A DNA stretch of 64,000 bases, taken from NCBI RefSeq assembly GCF_024464595.1, contig NZ_JANHAW010000001.1, forward strand, positions 1,133,083-1,197,082, in the 5' to 3' direction. Positions within the stretch are counted from its first letter, which is position 1; each line of letters opens with the position of its first letter. This document shows positions 62,714-64,000 of this stretch, piece by piece. Under the pieces are notes generated by a model. That model saw nothing but the letters and a program-made list of their open reading frames with translations, did no database searches and was not told where the DNA came from. This stretch comes from Halobellus litoreus (GTDB taxonomy: Archaea > Halobacteriota > Halobacteria > Halobacteriales > Haloferacaceae). The position numbers were made by a program, and so were the translations under genes.

Positions 62714-63013
62714 CTACATCCACAGCAACTGCGCGTGCAGCGTGCCGTCGACCGAGAGCACGCGCTCCTCGTCGACGATGCCGGCGTCGATCGCGACGGT
62801 GACGGCGCGCTCGCCGACCAGGTTGGCGACGCTGGCGCGGGTGAGGCTGTCGACGACGGTCTCCGCATCGGCGTCCCGGGCCTGCTCGCCGCCGTAGAAC
62901 GCCTCGGTCACGTCGAGTTCGATCTCGCCCTCCGAGTAGGTCTCGCCCAGGCACTCGGGGTCGCAGACGGAGACGAGCAGGCCGTCCGACGTCTGTCGTT
63001 CGCGGAGGAGCAT
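62714..63013 (-). CDS. DUF424-like archaeal protein
   Basis: The 99-residue protein MLLRERQTSDGLLVSVCDPE is the conserved archaeal DUF424 type. It contains the pattern VSVCDPECLGETYSEGEIELDVTEAFYGG. Its ATG overlaps the stop of the TPR gene upstream (ATGA), so both are on one transcript. In archaea the family is near translation genes; a function is not known. Confidence 0.82.
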   Translation of the reverse strand: MLLRERQTSDGLLVSVCDPECLGETYSEGEIELDVTEAFYGGEQARDADAETVVDSLTRASVANLVGERAVTVAIDAGIVDEERVLSVDGTLHAQLLWM

Positions 63014-63795
63014 CACCGGCGCTGCTGGCGCTCTTGCGGCTGCCTCTGCTGTCCTTGCTGCTGTTGCAGCATCTCCTGTTCGCGTTCCTGACGCAGTTCG
63101 TTCGCCTGCTGCTGGACCTCCTCGGCCTGTTCGTCCTCGCCGAGTTCCTCCAGCGCGCGAGCCTTCTCTTCGAGGACGTCGGCGGTGCGCATCCCGAGGC
63201 GGATGGCGTTGTCGAAGGCGTTGACGGCCTCCTCGTTGAGCCCGCGTTCGGCGAGGAAGAACCCGCGGTTGTACCACGCCTGCGGGAAGCGCGGGTCGAT
63301 CTCGACGGCGCGCTCGGCGTGGTGCAGCGCCGCCTCGATCTCGCCGGCGTTCCAGAGCGCGTAGGCGAGGTTCGTCTCCGCCGACGCGGCGTGTTCGGAC
63401 TCCTCGTTGGCGCGGAGCGCCTCCCGATACGCGCCGATGGCCTCGTCCCACTCCTCCAACTCGGCGTGGGCCGCGCCCTTGTTTACCCAGGCCTCCTGCG
63501 CTTCGAGCGACTCCTCGTCGGCGAAGCGCGCCGCGCGCTCGAAGGTCTCGGTGGCCTCCTCGAAGCGGTTGATCTGCATATACGAGAGCCCGACGTCGAC
63601 GAGTTGCTCGACGTCGACCTGGTCGGAGGCGACGTTTCGCCTGTCGAGTTCGTCGGTGAGGACCCGCGTGTCGACGGGGTCGACCTTCGTCGGGTCGACC
63701 TTCAACTCCGGCGGGTCGAGTGTGAACTCCTCGTAGTCCTCGTCGAAGCCCTGCCCCGAGGAGAACTCGTGGTCGTCTCGCTCGCCGTCTGTCAT
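63013..63795 (-). CDS. TPR-repeat protein
   Basis: The 260-residue protein has about four tetratricopeptide repeats (for example LVDVGLSYMQINRFEEATETFERAARFA, AWVNKGAAHAELEEWDEAIGAYREAL, AEIEAALHHAERAVEIDPRFPQAWYNRGFF, NEEAVNAFDNAIRLG). TPRs bind partner proteins. The end is a Gln-rich tail (QQQQGQQRQPQERQQRR). The start MTDGERDDHEFSSG lies 79 bases from thpR, divergent. It is coupled to the DUF424-like gene. Confidence 0.85.
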   Translation of the reverse strand: MTDGERDDHEFSSGQGFDEDYEEFTLDPPELKVDPTKVDPVDTRVLTDELDRRNVASDQVDVEQLVDVGLSYMQINRFEEATETFERAARFADEESLEAQEAWVNKGAAHAELEEWDEAIGAYREALRANEESEHAASAETNLAYALWNAGEIEAALHHAERAVEIDPRFPQAWYNRGFFLAERGLNEEAVNAFDNAIRLGMRTADVLEEKARALEELGEDEQAEEVQQQANELRQEREQEMLQQQQGQQRQPQERQQRR

Positions 63796-63873
63796 ACCTC
63801 TCGTTTCTCGGCCGGGACGGTTAAGCACTGCGTCACGCGGTGGTTTAACGTCTCGCGACGCGTACGGTCCGGT

Positions 63874-64000
63874 ATGCGACTGTTCGTCAGCATCGACCTC
63901 CCGGACCGCCTCGCCGAGGCCGTCGCCGACGCGCAGGAGCGCATCGCCGAGGCCGAGGGACTGCGCTTCGTCGATCCCACACAGGCGCACCTGACGCTGT
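63874..64000 (+). CDS. thpR: RNA 2',3'-cyclic phosphodiesterase ThpR, start only
   Basis: The first 42 residues of a 2H phosphoesterase are present, MRLFVSIDLPDRLAEAVADA and on to DPTQAHLTL, where HLTL is the first catalytic H-x-T motif. The rest is cut off by the window edge. ThpR opens cyclic phosphate ends of RNA; the family was first called 2'-5' RNA ligase. Confidence 0.88.
   Translation, partial: MRLFVSIDLPDRLAEAVADAQERIAEAEGLRFVDPTQAHLTL

Overview
The window is chromosomal DNA of an extreme halophile (class Halobacteria). The evidence is the very high GC content, acidic proteins rich in Asp and Glu, and many starts lying 25-30 bases after a TATA-like box, as expected of leaderless archaeal transcripts. 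Archaeal information-processing genes agree (TBP, RadA, an RFC subunit, NMD3, archaeal TyrRS, Trm-G10-type methylase), as do Tat-type signals and a PGF-CTERM-like tail. Genus cannot be set from the sequence alone. The gene content is mostly core genome; I see no CRISPR array, rRNA, tRNA or insertion sequence.

Layout. 0-7 kb: nitrilase-family enzyme, a ubiquitin-like SAMP/MoaD protein translationally coupled to a second small protein ending in Gly-Gly, a PUA protein, sepF (cell division) and uvrA. 7-15 kb: a BNR-repeat protein, a geranylgeranyl-reductase-like flavoprotein, then a minus-strand run of ygfZ, a two-domain KaiC-like ATPase and a LOV-domain histidine kinase; the last two share an ATGA overlap. 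15-31 kb: zinc-ribbon proteins, universal stress protein, ROK glucokinase with a PGF-CTERM beta-propeller protein, a NifU C-terminal domain, DoxX, a PhnP-like hydrolase, a SpoIIM-domain membrane protein, two divergent rhodaneses, and hisB/hisG. 31-47 kb: TBP, tRNA methylase, sulfite-oxidase-like protein, phosphatidylserine decarboxylase, an RFC-like subunit, RNase Z, a DUF460-type RNase-H-fold protein, tyrS, hisA, glmM, hisI and a prepilin peptidase. 47-64 kb: XPD-like Fe-S helicase, NMD3, HtpX with PspAB, two Tat lipoproteins, radA, a DmdA-like demethylase with a HTH-10 regulator, SufU/SufS iron-sulfur genes, MscS, a DUF424-like protein, a TPR protein and the start of thpR.

The most striking unexplained feature is a family of four intergenic elements (7331-7470, 14452-14610, 37784-37932, 53203-53341). 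Each has its own TATA-like box, a conserved 9-bp hairpin with an exactly 21-base loop, and an invariant 7-base match between that loop and a motif 45-71 bases downstream, which predicts a pseudoknot. A hairpin between them changes sequence but stays paired. All four are placed the same way: head-to-head with a neighbouring gene start and tail-to-tail with a neighbouring gene end. I interpret them as a family of small structured RNAs.

A second candidate system is the coupled KaiC-like ATPase and LOV kinase, which looks like a blue-light-sensing partner for a KaiC-type protein. Iron-sulfur biogenesis recurs across the window (YgfZ, NifU-C, SufU, SufS), as do dispersed histidine genes (hisB, hisG, hisA, hisI).
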